In this document: piece by piece, positions 7,945 to 15,771 of the stretch | Layout of the letters: every line of letters begins with the position of its first letter | Numbering within the stretch: position 1 is the first letter of the stretch | IMG/VR virus record: IMGVR_UViG_3300029787_000044 | Coordinates: 1 to 57,922 of that record | Source of the DNA: a virus | DNA: 57,922 bases | Strand: one strand, 5' to 3' | Program-made: the position numbers and the translations under genes | The notes under the pieces: model-generated | What the model was told of the DNA's origin: nothing | The model's database searches: none | Seen by the model: the letters and a program-made list of their open reading frames with translations, nothing else

Positions 7945-8133
7945 ATGGCTACGGAGCATTTGCTTCGTAAATATCGTGAGAGGATAGAAGCTCTCACGCA
8001 AACGCTTGCTTCTGGGAGTATTGAAGATTTTCAACAATACCAAAGGATAGTGGGTGAAATAACAGGTTTGAGGATCGCCGAACAGGAGATTCAAACCTTA
8101 CATTCTAATATGGAGGATGCATATGACGACTAA
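7945..8133 (+). CDS. Small helical protein in head operon
   Basis: 62 residues from ATG 7945; a GTG at 7933 would add four residues. Almost wholly helical: MATEHLLRKYRERIEALTQ, then a second helix with QQYQRIVGEITGLRIAEQEI. Short proteins of this kind between portal and scaffold occur in related marine phages as I recall; the role is unknown. Its 3' end overlaps the GroES start. Confidence 0.7.
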   Translation: MATEHLLRKYRERIEALTQTLASGSIEDFQQYQRIVGEITGLRIAEQEIQTLHSNMEDAYDD

Positions 8134-8578
8134 AGTCGAAAGAAAAACTGTTCCAGATAGGGTATTAAGGGATTTTGGAAGTGATAAAGCTGCTATTTTA
8201 CAAAAAGAAGCAGAACCTACAATCACTCCTGAAAACTTAGACTCTCATGCAGAATCGCTACCACGTCCAACGGGGTATCGTATTTTAATATTACCTTTTA
8301 CACAATCTAGTATAACTAAAGGTGGCATACATTTAACTAAAGAACTGGTTGACAAAGAAAGAATTGCAACTGTTGTTGGTTATGTTGTCGCGTTAGGACC
8401 AGATGCGTATAGTGACCCACATAAGTTTCCTGCGGGAGCTTGGTGTAAACAAGGTGATTGGGTAATCTTTGGCAGATATGCTGGAGCTCGTTTTCAAATA
8501 GAAGGTGGCGACATGCGTCTTTTAAATGATGATGAGATTCTAGCCTGTATAGACGATCCCGAAGCAATTTTATCATAA
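8123..8578 (+). CDS. Phage GroES-like co-chaperonin
   Basis: 151 residues. GroES-fold features: GYRILILPF as the first strand, then a mobile-loop region TQSSITKGGIHLTKELVDKE, VGYVVALGPDAY, GDWVIFGRYAGARFQIEG and LLNDDEILACI at the C-terminus. It would cap host GroEL, as T4 gp31 does, to help fold the capsid protein. The GGAGG at 8112-8116 touches an ATG at 8117 but stands six bases from the ATG at 8123, so 8123 is preferred. The N-terminal 45 residues are an extension not found in bacterial GroES. It lies directly before the scaffold and capsid genes. Confidence 0.8.
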   Translation: MTTKVERKTVPDRVLRDFGSDKAAILQKEAEPTITPENLDSHAESLPRPTGYRILILPFTQSSITKGGIHLTKELVDKERIATVVGYVVALGPDAYSDPHKFPAGAWCKQGDWVIFGRYAGARFQIEGGDMRLLNDDEILACIDDPEAILS

Positions 8579-8596
8579 CAATCTTGAGGAGGACTC

Positions 8597-9502
8597 ATGC
8601 AAAATAACGAAGCAGAAAAAATAGAACTAGAATTAGAACTTCCTGAAGGGGAAGTAGATGTTAGGGAAGCTGATGTAGATACATCGATTCCAGATAATAT
8701 TCAACAAGAAGAAACAGTTGTTGAGGAAACAAAAGCTGAAACAAGTAAAGAATTAGATGAGATTAGTGAGTCAGTACAAAAACGTATTGATAAATTAACT
8801 TATAAGATGCGAGAAGCAGAAAGACAGCGAGATGAAGCTGTTACTTATGCTCAAAGTGTTAATCAAACAGCTACTGATTTAAAAGAAAAGTTAAAGAATT
8901 CTGATTCTTCCCTTTTCAAAGAGTACGATAACAGGGTACAATCAGAGATTGAAAGAGCAAAAGCTCTTTTAAAAGAGGCGCAGGATGCTGGAGACGGAGA
9001 AGCTGTTGCAAATGCAACTGAAATGCTTTCTAGAGCGAGTGCTGAAGCAACTAATTTAAAAAGGTTAGCTATTCAGCAGCAAGTTAAGCAAAAACAACAG
9101 CCTGAAGAAGTTCCTGTTGAGCCTTATCAGCCGACTTTACACCCTCAGGCGGCGGGACCAGATCCTAAAGCAGAGGAATGGGCGGCTAAAAATAAATGGT
9201 TTGGAGATGATCAAGCAATGACTTTCGCAGCTTTTGGAATACATAAACAGTTAGTAGAGGAAGGAATTGATCCTGCTAGTGATACGTATTACTCAGAAGT
9301 TGATAAAAGAATGCAAGAAAATTTCCCACACAAGTTTTCTAACGAGCAATCTGCCCCCGTGCAACAGGTTGCTGCTTCTAGCAGAGGTGCTAGTGGTAAA
9401 AAATCATCACGCAAAATAAAATTGACACCTAGTCAAGTAGCAATAGCTAAAAGACTAAACGTGCCATTAGAAGAATATGCTAAGCATATCGAAGGAGTAT
9501 AA
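8597..9502 (+). CDS. Scaffolding protein
   Basis: 301 residues, acidic N-terminus (EKIELELELPEGEVDVREAD), a long charged helical middle (about 50-160), and a basic C-terminal segment (GKKSSRKIKLTPSQVAIAKR). This composition and the place between portal and capsid genes are typical of scaffold proteins that guide prohead assembly and then leave. The segment AEEWAAKNKWFGDDQAM is also seen in scaffolds of this phage type. The ribosome binding site GAGGAGG precedes the ATG. Confidence 0.8.
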   Translation: MQNNEAEKIELELELPEGEVDVREADVDTSIPDNIQQEETVVEETKAETSKELDEISESVQKRIDKLTYKMREAERQRDEAVTYAQSVNQTATDLKEKLKNSDSSLFKEYDNRVQSEIERAKALLKEAQDAGDGEAVANATEMLSRASAEATNLKRLAIQQQVKQKQQPEEVPVEPYQPTLHPQAAGPDPKAEEWAAKNKWFGDDQAMTFAAFGIHKQLVEEGIDPASDTYYSEVDKRMQENFPHKFSNEQSAPVQQVAASSRGASGKKSSRKIKLTPSQVAIAKRLNVPLEEYAKHIEGV

Positions 9503-9504
9503 AA

Positions 9505-10002
9505 ATGACTGAAGATAATAAAACAACAGAGGTCAGTACTGATCGTAACTCACGATCTGCAGAGACACGAGACTCTCAAACTCGCAGAACGCCTTGGGCA
9601 CCCCCATCCATGTTGGATGCACCCGAACCACCTCCTGGATACCAGTTCAGGTGGATAAGAGAAGCTACTAGAGGGATTGAGGATAAATCTAATATGTCTA
9701 AACGTATTAGAGAAGGATATGAGCCTGTGAGAGCAGAAGATTACCCTGAATTTGAAGCCCCCACTATTGATAGTGGTAGTAACTCTGGAGTCATTGGTGT
9801 TGGAGGATTAATTCTTGCTAAAGTTCCAGTTGAAACAGCTAACGAACGAAATGCTTACTTTAAAGATCAAGCAGATTCGGCGATGCAAGGTGTAGATCAA
9901 AACTTTATGCGAGAAAGCGACGCTAGAATGCCTATAAAAGATAGTGATATCCAAAGGACTTCTAAAGTTGCGTTTGGTAGTAAACCTACCAAAAACGGAT
10001 AA
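9505..10002 (+). CDS. Head-assembly protein, conserved, unknown
   Basis: 165 residues. The first 35 are polar and disordered-looking. PEPPPGYQFRWIRE then begins a conserved part containing SGVIGVGGLILAKVP and a final charged helix. Proteins with a PPGYxxRWIR segment sit next to the scaffold in many marine phages. The role is not known to me; a minor head component or assembly factor is likely. Two bases separate it from the scaffold gene. Confidence 0.75.
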   Translation: MTEDNKTTEVSTDRNSRSAETRDSQTRRTPWAPPSMLDAPEPPPGYQFRWIREATRGIEDKSNMSKRIREGYEPVRAEDYPEFEAPTIDSGSNSGVIGVGGLILAKVPVETANERNAYFKDQADSAMQGVDQNFMRESDARMPIKDSDIQRTSKVAFGSKPTKNG

Positions 10003-10011
10003 TAATAACAA

Positions 10012-10023
10012 TGTATATAACCA
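10012..10023 (+). promoter_or_regulatory. Possible late promoter before head genes
   Basis: TGTATATAACCA, a near match to TGATATAyAATCA, 12 bases before the ribosome binding site and start of the 10036 gene. It would drive the decoration and major capsid genes. Confidence 0.4.
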
Positions 10024-10035
10024 AAGGAGACAATC

Positions 10036-10575
10036 ATGGCTAATACAAATAAACCAGATGGTTTTACTCCAGCATATCATATGTACGGTGGTGTTATTCG
10101 TCCTGCTAAAATGAGAATCGCAAGTGCAACTAACGCATCAATCTTTTCAGGTGATGTAGTTAATTTATCTAGCGGATATGTCATTCAAGGCACGGCGACT
10201 GGTACTCCTATCGGCGTATTTTACGGGGTATACTATACCGCAACTGACGGTACTCCAACTTTTTCTAAAGTTTGGACTGCTGACACTGCGACACTCGGCG
10301 GAGACGATGCGGAAGCTCTCGTTTATAATGATCCTGCGATCGTTTACGAAGCTCAATTTACAGCAGGTACACCTGCAGTAAGTTTTATCGGCTCTAAATA
10401 CACTCTTTCAACTACAGCTGGTTCAACAACCAACGGTAGGTCTAAAGAGGGTGTGACTGCAACAACATCAAGTGGTGTAGCGTTATGTGTAGGATTCGCT
10501 TCGCAACCAAGCAACTCAATAGGTGCTTATGCGAGAGGATTGTTTACATTCCCGACTAACACATTTGCTGTATAA
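10036..10575 (+). CDS. Capsid decoration/stabilisation protein candidate
   Basis: 179 residues, rich in T, S, G and A and beta-strands, starting MANTNKPDGFTPAYHMYGG. The gene sits immediately before the major capsid gene with its own strong ribosome binding site (AAAGGAG). Size, composition and position fit a head decoration or head-fibre base protein; no specific fold is recognised. Confidence 0.65.
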   Translation: MANTNKPDGFTPAYHMYGGVIRPAKMRIASATNASIFSGDVVNLSSGYVIQGTATGTPIGVFYGVYYTATDGTPTFSKVWTADTATLGGDDAEALVYNDPAIVYEAQFTAGTPAVSFIGSKYTLSTTAGSTTNGRSKEGVTATTSSGVALCVGFASQPSNSIGAYARGLFTFPTNTFAV

Positions 10576-10592
10576 TCTAAGGAGAATAAATA

Positions 10593-11501
10593 ATGGCAAT
10601 TAATAGAGCCCAACTAGTTAAAGAACTAGTACCAGGACTCCATGCTCTCTTTGGATTAGAGTATGAGAGATATAATAATGAACACGAAGACATCTTCGAT
10701 ACCGAGAGTTCTGAAAGAGCGTTCGAGGAAGAAGTAATGTTAAGTGGGTTTGGTGAAGCACCGACTAAAGGAGAAGGAGCAGCGGTTATTTATGACACAG
10801 CTCAAGAATCTTGGACATCGCGTTTTACTCATGAAACAATAGCATTAGCGTTTGCGTTAACTGAAGAAGCTATCGAAGATAATCTTTACGATACACTTTC
10901 TTCAAGATACACAAGAGCTTTAGCTAGATCTATGCAACAAACTAAACAAGTGAAGGCTGCTAACGTATTAAACAATGCGTTTAGTTCTTCATATGTTGGT
11001 GGAGATGGAAAAGAGCTTTGCGCTACAGACCATCCAACGGTTGCTAATGTTGACTTGAGAAACGAGCTTTCTACAGCAGCAGACTTAAATGAAACTTCAT
11101 TAGAGCAAGCGTTAATTGATATCGCTGACTTTAAAGATGAAAGAAATTTAAAAGTCAATGCACAAGCAAAGAAATTAATTATTCCACCTGCTTTGCAATT
11201 TGTAGCTGATAGATTACTGGAAACTCCAGGAAGAGTCGGTACTTCAGATAATGACATCAACGCAATTAGAAACATGGGAATGATTTCTGAAGGCTATGTT
11301 GTAAATCATTATCTAACAGATACTGATGCTTTCTTCATCAAAACTGACGTACCTAACGGAATGAAACATTTTGTTAGAACGCCTGTATCAACTAGTATGG
11401 AAGGTGACTTCGAAACTGGTAATGTAAGATATAAGGCTAGAGAACGTTATAGCTTTGGTTGGAGTGATTGGAGAGGAATCTTCGGTTCACCAGGAGCGTA
11501 A
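10593..11501 (+). CDS. Major capsid protein (Mu gpT-like)
   Basis: 302 residues. The N-terminal LVKELVPGLHALFGLEYERY and the following EVMLSGFGEAPTKGEGAAVIYD, with RFTHETIALAFALTEEAIEDN, fit the Mu-like gpT type of HK97-fold major capsid proteins. It builds the icosahedral shell. The strong ribosome binding site (TAAGGAGAA) and the terminator placed directly after it (11521-11543) fit a highly expressed gene. The GroES at 8123-8578 may serve its folding. Confidence 0.88.
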   Translation: MAINRAQLVKELVPGLHALFGLEYERYNNEHEDIFDTESSERAFEEEVMLSGFGEAPTKGEGAAVIYDTAQESWTSRFTHETIALAFALTEEAIEDNLYDTLSSRYTRALARSMQQTKQVKAANVLNNAFSSSYVGGDGKELCATDHPTVANVDLRNELSTAADLNETSLEQALIDIADFKDERNLKVNAQAKKLIIPPALQFVADRLLETPGRVGTSDNDINAIRNMGMISEGYVVNHYLTDTDAFFIKTDVPNGMKHFVRTPVSTSMEGDFETGNVRYKARERYSFGWSDWRGIFGSPGA

Positions 11502-11520
11502 TTCATTAATTTGAATAATT

Positions 11521-11543
11521 AAAGGGAGCTTCGGCTCCCTTTT
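11521..11543 (+). terminator. Rho-independent terminator after capsid gene
   Basis: AAAGGGAGC-TTCG-GCTCCCTTT hairpin followed by T-rich DNA. It sits 20 bases after the capsid stop and just before the next promoter motif, separating the head and neck transcription units. Confidence 0.92.
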
Positions 11544-11557
11544 CTTTTGTAGGCGAA

Positions 11558-11570
11558 TGATATACAATCA
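11558..11570 (+). promoter_or_regulatory. Late promoter motif and leader for neck genes
   Basis: TGATATACAATCA, the TGATATAyAATCA motif with an extended -10 look (TG-A-TATACA). It lies 15 bases after the capsid terminator. An 85-base leader follows, including ACAGACTGACCTAGCAGAC and the ribosome binding site CTTAGGAGG before ATG 11656. The CTGACCTA core of the leader recurs before the 21521 gene. Confidence 0.55.
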
Positions 11571-11655
11571 GAAGACTAGGATTTATTAACTTGTTCTACA
11601 GACTGACCTAGCAGACAAGCCGAGACGGTAGAACTTATTTCCTTAGGAGGAAATT

Positions 11656-12204
11656 ATGGCAAATTCAACATTTAACGGACCAGTTAGGTCTGAAAATGGT
11701 TTTAAAGTAATATCGATTAATAGTACAACAGGCGCAGAAACTGATGTAGCGACTATTGCGTCTACAGGTATTGTTACTGATAAATACGTAAAACACGTAG
11801 GTTTTGCAACTGGAGTAACAGTTAATACTACAGCGGGAGATTCACCTGCTATAGGAGAGTTTACACAGCCTGCAAACACTATTATTACAGATATTAAAGT
11901 CTTTTGCGCTACTGCACCAGTTATAGGAACAGGAGACATAGGATATGAAGTTGGTACTTCAAGTTCAGGTGCACAAATCGTTGCAGCTCAAACAGATGAA
12001 ATTCTTGATGGCGGTACTACTGTAGTGGTGGGTAACGTTACTTTAACTTCTCTTGTTGTTCAAACTCAAGATGCAACTACTGCACCAGCTTCAGTTCAAT
12101 ACACATCTGCTGAAAGAACTATCTACTGTAATATTACTAATACAGTTGACGCAACTACTGCGGGTTCTTTTACATTTATTATTGAATACGTACAAATCGC
12201 TTAA
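11656..12204 (+). CDS. Beta-rich virion protein
   Basis: 182 residues, T/V/G/A-rich, predicted almost entirely beta. It contains a conserved-looking N-terminus (FNGPVRSENGFKVI) and a middle with VGFATGVTV. Proteins starting like this follow the capsid gene in many marine phages and are detected as virion proteins; a decoration or head-completion role is likely. First gene of the neck unit, with a strong ribosome binding site. Confidence 0.75.
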   Translation: MANSTFNGPVRSENGFKVISINSTTGAETDVATIASTGIVTDKYVKHVGFATGVTVNTTAGDSPAIGEFTQPANTIITDIKVFCATAPVIGTGDIGYEVGTSSSGAQIVAAQTDEILDGGTTVVVGNVTLTSLVVQTQDATTAPASVQYTSAERTIYCNITNTVDATTAGSFTFIIEYVQIA

Positions 12205-12216
12205 TAGGAGTAAATT

Positions 12217-12633
12217 ATGGCAGACGCAGTCACCAGTCAAAAAATTATTGATAATGACAGGAAGCTAGTTTATAAATTTACTAATATCTCTGACGGTACT
12301 GGAGAGTCTTCTGTTCAAAAAGTAGACGTTTCAGGACTAAACACTAACAATGAAGGAGAAACGTGTACAAGAGTAACCTTATCGCAACTATGGTACGACA
12401 TAGGCGGTATACGAGTCACTCTTGAATGGGACGCGACTTCTAATGTTGTATGTACGGTTTTAGGGGGTAGTGCGGCAGCAGGAGTAGTCTCAGGTCATAT
12501 GGACTTTAGAGAATGGGGCGGTCTCCCGAATAACGCAGGTAGTGGTATAACAGGCGATCTGGATTTAACTACTCATGGACACACTAACCATGACCATTAT
12601 ACGATAGTAGCCGAATTTGTTAAAAGTTATTAA
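12217..12633 (+). CDS. Conserved virion protein, unknown
   Basis: 138 residues, beta-rich, starting MADAVTSQKIIDNDRKLVYKF and including WYDIGGIRVTLEWD and DLDLTTHGH. No specific family name is known to me. Tight spacing (12 bases before, 2 after) puts it in the neck operon, so a head-tail structural role is likely. Confidence 0.75.
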   Translation: MADAVTSQKIIDNDRKLVYKFTNISDGTGESSVQKVDVSGLNTNNEGETCTRVTLSQLWYDIGGIRVTLEWDATSNVVCTVLGGSAAAGVVSGHMDFREWGGLPNNAGSGITGDLDLTTHGHTNHDHYTIVAEFVKSY

Positions 12634-12635
12634 TA

Positions 12636-13307
12636 ATGGCAACTTCAGGAACTCGTACATTTAGTTTAGATGTAGCGACCGCAATAGAAGAAGCATACGA
12701 GCTTGCAGGACTGGAAGCTCGTACTTCTTATGATGCTGTTACAGCTAGACGTTCTTTAAATATTATGTTTGCCGATTGGTCAAACAGAGGTATTCAAATG
12801 TGGGAAATAACTAAGGTAGAACTTAGTCTCACTGAAGGAACTAATGAATACACTATAAATGCTTTTGATATTGATATTTTAGATGCATACATTCAAAGAA
12901 CAGTCAATGACACAGTTACTGATCTTCCTTTAGACAGAATAGACCGTAATGAATTTGTAGGAATTCCTAATAAAACAACTAAAGCAAGATCAACTGAATA
13001 TTGGTTAGAACGTTTAAAAACCCCTGTTATTCATTTATACCCAACACCAGAGAACTCAACTGACAAACTCATTTACTATGTTTGGCGTAGAATAGAAGAC
13101 GCTACAGCGCAAACTAACGATATAGACATACCTAGTAGGTTTATGCCTTGTTTAGTTTCAGGGTTAGCTTACTATTTGTGTTTAAAAAAGAATGTGCAAA
13201 AACTAGGTATAATGAAAGAACAATACGAACAAGATTTAGCGAATGCGTTAAGATACGATGAAGACCGTTCCCCTTTAAGACTTGTTCCTAAACATGAGTA
13301 TATATAA
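12636..13307 (+). CDS. P22 gp4-like head-completion/DNA-stabilising protein
   Basis: 223 residues. The N-terminal SLDVATAIEEAYELAGLE and SLNIMFADWSNRGIQMWEI are typical of the gp4-like head-tail joining proteins of P22-type phages, which bind under the portal and hold packaged DNA in. The later part is beta-rich with WLERLKTPVIHLYPTPE, and RFMPCLVSGLAYYLC lies in the C-terminal helix. It overlaps the next start by one base. Confidence 0.75.
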   Translation: MATSGTRTFSLDVATAIEEAYELAGLEARTSYDAVTARRSLNIMFADWSNRGIQMWEITKVELSLTEGTNEYTINAFDIDILDAYIQRTVNDTVTDLPLDRIDRNEFVGIPNKTTKARSTEYWLERLKTPVIHLYPTPENSTDKLIYYVWRRIEDATAQTNDIDIPSRFMPCLVSGLAYYLCLKKNVQKLGIMKEQYEQDLANALRYDEDRSPLRLVPKHEYI

Positions 13308-13645
13308 TGGCATACGCTTCAGGTAAATACGCTTACTTTATATGTGATAATTGCGGTTTTAAATACCCGTATAAAACTGCGTCTATTTCATGGGATAATT
13401 TTAGAGTATGTGAAGAATGCTATGAGCCTAAACATCCTCAACTAGATCCTCCACCTGTTTCAGTCGACGCAGAAACTTTATGGAAGCCTCGTCCTGAAAC
13501 AACTATACCAAAAAGTGCAAACGGAATTGTAAGTACAACAAATCTTTCAGCAGGTGGAATGACTTTTCACTCAGATCCTATAGGAACTGTTTTTGAAGGT
13601 TATGAAGCTACAACAACTTTAGGTACTATAACGGTGGTTACATAA
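13307..13645 (+). CDS. Zinc-ribbon-like small structural-region protein
   Basis: 112 residues. C13-DN-C16 and C35-EE-C38 are spaced as in a zinc ribbon (CxxC, 18 residues, CxxC). Then comes a proline-rich linker and a variable, T-rich tail. The gene is locked between two neck genes by one-base overlaps, so it is made with them. The function is unknown; similar proteins occur at this place in other marine podovirus-like phages. Confidence 0.75.
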   Translation: MAYASGKYAYFICDNCGFKYPYKTASISWDNFRVCEECYEPKHPQLDPPPVSVDAETLWKPRPETTIPKSANGIVSTTNLSAGGMTFHSDPIGTVFEGYEATTTLGTITVVT

Positions 13646-14313
13646 TGGCAGGATTTACATACAGTGGGTTAAAAACAGCAGTTCAAAACTATTTAGATAA
13701 TACAGAAACTACTTTCGTAAACACCTTAGATACATTTATACAAACAGCAGAAGAGCGCATTTTAAAAGGAGTTGAATTACCTGTTTTCCGTAAAAACGTG
13801 ACTGGAAGTCTCACTACAGGAAATACTTATTTAGCTATGCCTACTGATTTTTTATCTCCGTACAGTTTAGCTTTAATCGACTCATCTAGTAATTACAGTT
13901 ATTTATTATTAAAACACGTTTCTTGGATTAGGGATTACACTCCAGCAGTAGCCACAACAGGCAAACCCCTTTACTATGCACAGTTTGATGAAGATAGTTT
14001 TATTATAGCTCCTACCCCTGATGCCAATTATTCTGTAGAATTACATTATAATTACAGACCTAATTCTTTAACTACAGTAGGAGATAGTAATCAAAGTTGG
14101 TTATCGGAAAATGCTCCGAACGCTATGTTATACGGTGCTTTAGTAGAAGGAGCAGTGTTTATGAAATCAGCTCCTGATGTTATTATGTTATACGAACAAA
14201 AATTTCAAGAAGCATTAGCGATGTTAAAACTATTAGGTGAGTTTAAAGATGTTAGAGATGAAGCAAGACATGACCAAGTAAAAATAATCGCTCCTGGAGG
14301 TGCAAATGTTTAG
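13645..14313 (+). CDS. Head-tail adaptor protein
   Basis: 222 residues. TYSGLKTAVQNYLDN, TFIQTAEERILKGVELPVFR and YLAMPTDFLSPYSLAL, followed by KPLYYAQFDEDSFIIAPTPD, are typical of the adaptor/tail-tube-A-like proteins of short-tailed marine phages (SU10-type adaptor). It would sit below the portal and connect the gp4-like ring to the tail hub. Confidence 0.75.
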   Translation: MAGFTYSGLKTAVQNYLDNTETTFVNTLDTFIQTAEERILKGVELPVFRKNVTGSLTTGNTYLAMPTDFLSPYSLALIDSSSNYSYLLLKHVSWIRDYTPAVATTGKPLYYAQFDEDSFIIAPTPDANYSVELHYNYRPNSLTTVGDSNQSWLSENAPNAMLYGALVEGAVFMKSAPDVIMLYEQKFQEALAMLKLLGEFKDVRDEARHDQVKIIAPGGANV

Positions 14314-14596
14314 TGTAGACACTGAAACAACAATAGGACAAGTAAATGTTCAAACAACGGATAATAAAGGATTAAGTCCAGAATACTGGGCTCAAAGAAT
14401 AATGGAACGACTAATAGCTGTAAGCGATAACGCTGATCCTATGGTTAAGGCGCAAGCTGAAGCATTTAAAGATCATATACATGCTGTCGTTTTATTGTAT
14501 ATGAAACAGGCTATTGTTAGCGACAGAGCTACTGTAGCAGGTTTATTAGATAAACAAGGTCATAGTGATATGGCTGATATAATAAGGAGACTGTAA
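14306..14596 (+). CDS. Small helical protein, unknown
   Basis: 96 residues from ATG 14306, which has GGAGG five bases upstream (14296-14300); a GTG at 14300 would overlap the ribosome binding site. The C-terminal two thirds is helical (AEAFKDHIHAVVLLYMKQAIVSD). It overlaps both neighbours. Likely an assembly factor or minor virion protein. Confidence 0.7.
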   Translation: MFSVDTETTIGQVNVQTTDNKGLSPEYWAQRIMERLIAVSDNADPMVKAQAEAFKDHIHAVVLLYMKQAIVSDRATVAGLLDKQGHSDMADIIRRL

Positions 14597-15027
14597 TGGC
14601 AATAACCCAAGCAATGTGTACGTCTTTCAAAAAAGAACTTTTGGAAGCAGTACATAATTTTAAAAACTCAGGCGGTAACGATTTTAAATTAGCCCTATAC
14701 ACTAGTTCAGCTAGTTTAGGAGCTTCTACTACTGCATACACAACAAGTAATGAGGCAAGTGGAACGAACTACACTGCAAAAGGAGCTTCGCTAACGCGAG
14801 TAGATCCTTCAAGTTCAGGTACTACTGCTTTAACCGATTTTGCTGATTTAACTTTTAGTTCAGCAACTATTACTGCAAACGGAGCTATGATTTTTAATGA
14901 TACTGCATCAGGAGATCCTGCTGTTTGTGTTTTAGCATTCGGTGGAGATAAAACTTCAACTAATGGCGATTTTACTATTCAATTTCCTGCAGCAGATGCT
15001 TCTAACGCTATTATAAGAATAGCTTAG
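14596..15027 (+). CDS. Conserved tail/virion protein
   Basis: 143 residues beginning MAITQAMCTSFKKELLEAVHNF, followed by FKLALYTSSASLGASTTAYT. This start is widespread in marine phage structural modules. The rest is beta-rich and ends FTIQFPAADASNAIIRIA. The exact part of the virion is not known to me. Confidence 0.8.
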   Translation: MAITQAMCTSFKKELLEAVHNFKNSGGNDFKLALYTSSASLGASTTAYTTSNEASGTNYTAKGASLTRVDPSSSGTTALTDFADLTFSSATITANGAMIFNDTASGDPAVCVLAFGGDKTSTNGDFTIQFPAADASNAIIRIA

Positions 15028-15033
15028 TAGCCT

Positions 15034-15729
15034 ATGGCTAATTTAACGGGTTGGGGTAGAGGTACTTGGGGTCAACTGACCTTTGGTGAACCAATACCCG
15101 CAGTAGTCACAGGAGTTGCAAGTACTTCCGCACTAGGAAGTGAAACTGTTGTTGCTACAGCTGTTATTGCAGTTACAGGAGTTGCAGGTACTTCCGCACT
15201 AGGAAGTGAAACTGTTGTTGCTACAGCTACCCTAGCAGTAACAGGTAACGTAGGTACTTCTACGTTGGGTAGTGAAACCGTTGCCGCAGAAGCAAACATT
15301 TCCGCTTCTGGTAACGCAGGTACTTCCGCACTAGGTAACGCCATTACAGCAGGTGCGGCAGTCACAGGAGTTTCAGGTTCGGCTTCAGCAGGAGAACTAG
15401 GCGATGAGTCGGTTACTGCAGGAGCTACCGTACTTGTAACAGGAAATGCAGCTACTTCAGGATTAGGAAGTGTTACAACTACATCAGCTAACGTGCTTAC
15501 AGTTACAGGAGTATCTAGCACAGGAACATTAGGTTCTATAACAGTTTTAGCAAATAATGTAATAGTTGTTGAAGGAGTTTTTGGTACAGGAACAGCAGCT
15601 AGAGTGAATGTTTGGGGTCTTGTGCCCGATAGTCAAACACCTAGTTACAGTGAAGTAAGTGTTTCACAAACACCTAGCTATACTAATGTTACTGATAATC
15701 AAACTCCTGATTGGAAAGAAGTTGCTTAA
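15034..15729 (+). CDS. Repetitive virion protein (VTG...TSALGSE repeats)
   Basis: 231 residues. After a tryptophan-containing start (LTGWGRGTWGQLTFGEP) there are about seven imperfect repeats of about 20 residues with the core VTGxAxTSALGSETVVATA; two are nearly identical at DNA level (about 15108-15233). The C-terminus has three short repeats, QTPSYSEV, QTPSYTNV and QTPDWKEV. Low-complexity beta-repeat proteins of this kind lie next to fibre genes in marine phages and may be fibre attachment or decoration proteins. Confidence 0.75.
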   Translation: MANLTGWGRGTWGQLTFGEPIPAVVTGVASTSALGSETVVATAVIAVTGVAGTSALGSETVVATATLAVTGNVGTSTLGSETVAAEANISASGNAGTSALGNAITAGAAVTGVSGSASAGELGDESVTAGATVLVTGNAATSGLGSVTTTSANVLTVTGVSSTGTLGSITVLANNVIVVEGVFGTGTAARVNVWGLVPDSQTPSYSEVSVSQTPSYTNVTDNQTPDWKEVA

Positions 15730-15743
15730 TTTTTAAAAGAATA

Positions 15744-15756
15744 TGATATATAATCA
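15744..15756 (+). promoter_or_regulatory. Late promoter motif before tail fibre
   Basis: TGATATATAATCA, identical to the copy at 31608. The ribosome binding site TTGGAGAAT and the fibre ATG at 15772 follow within 16 bases. A conventional -35 is weak, so recognition may rely on the extended -10 or on a phage factor. Confidence 0.55.
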
Positions 15757-15771
15757 AATTGGAGAATAACA

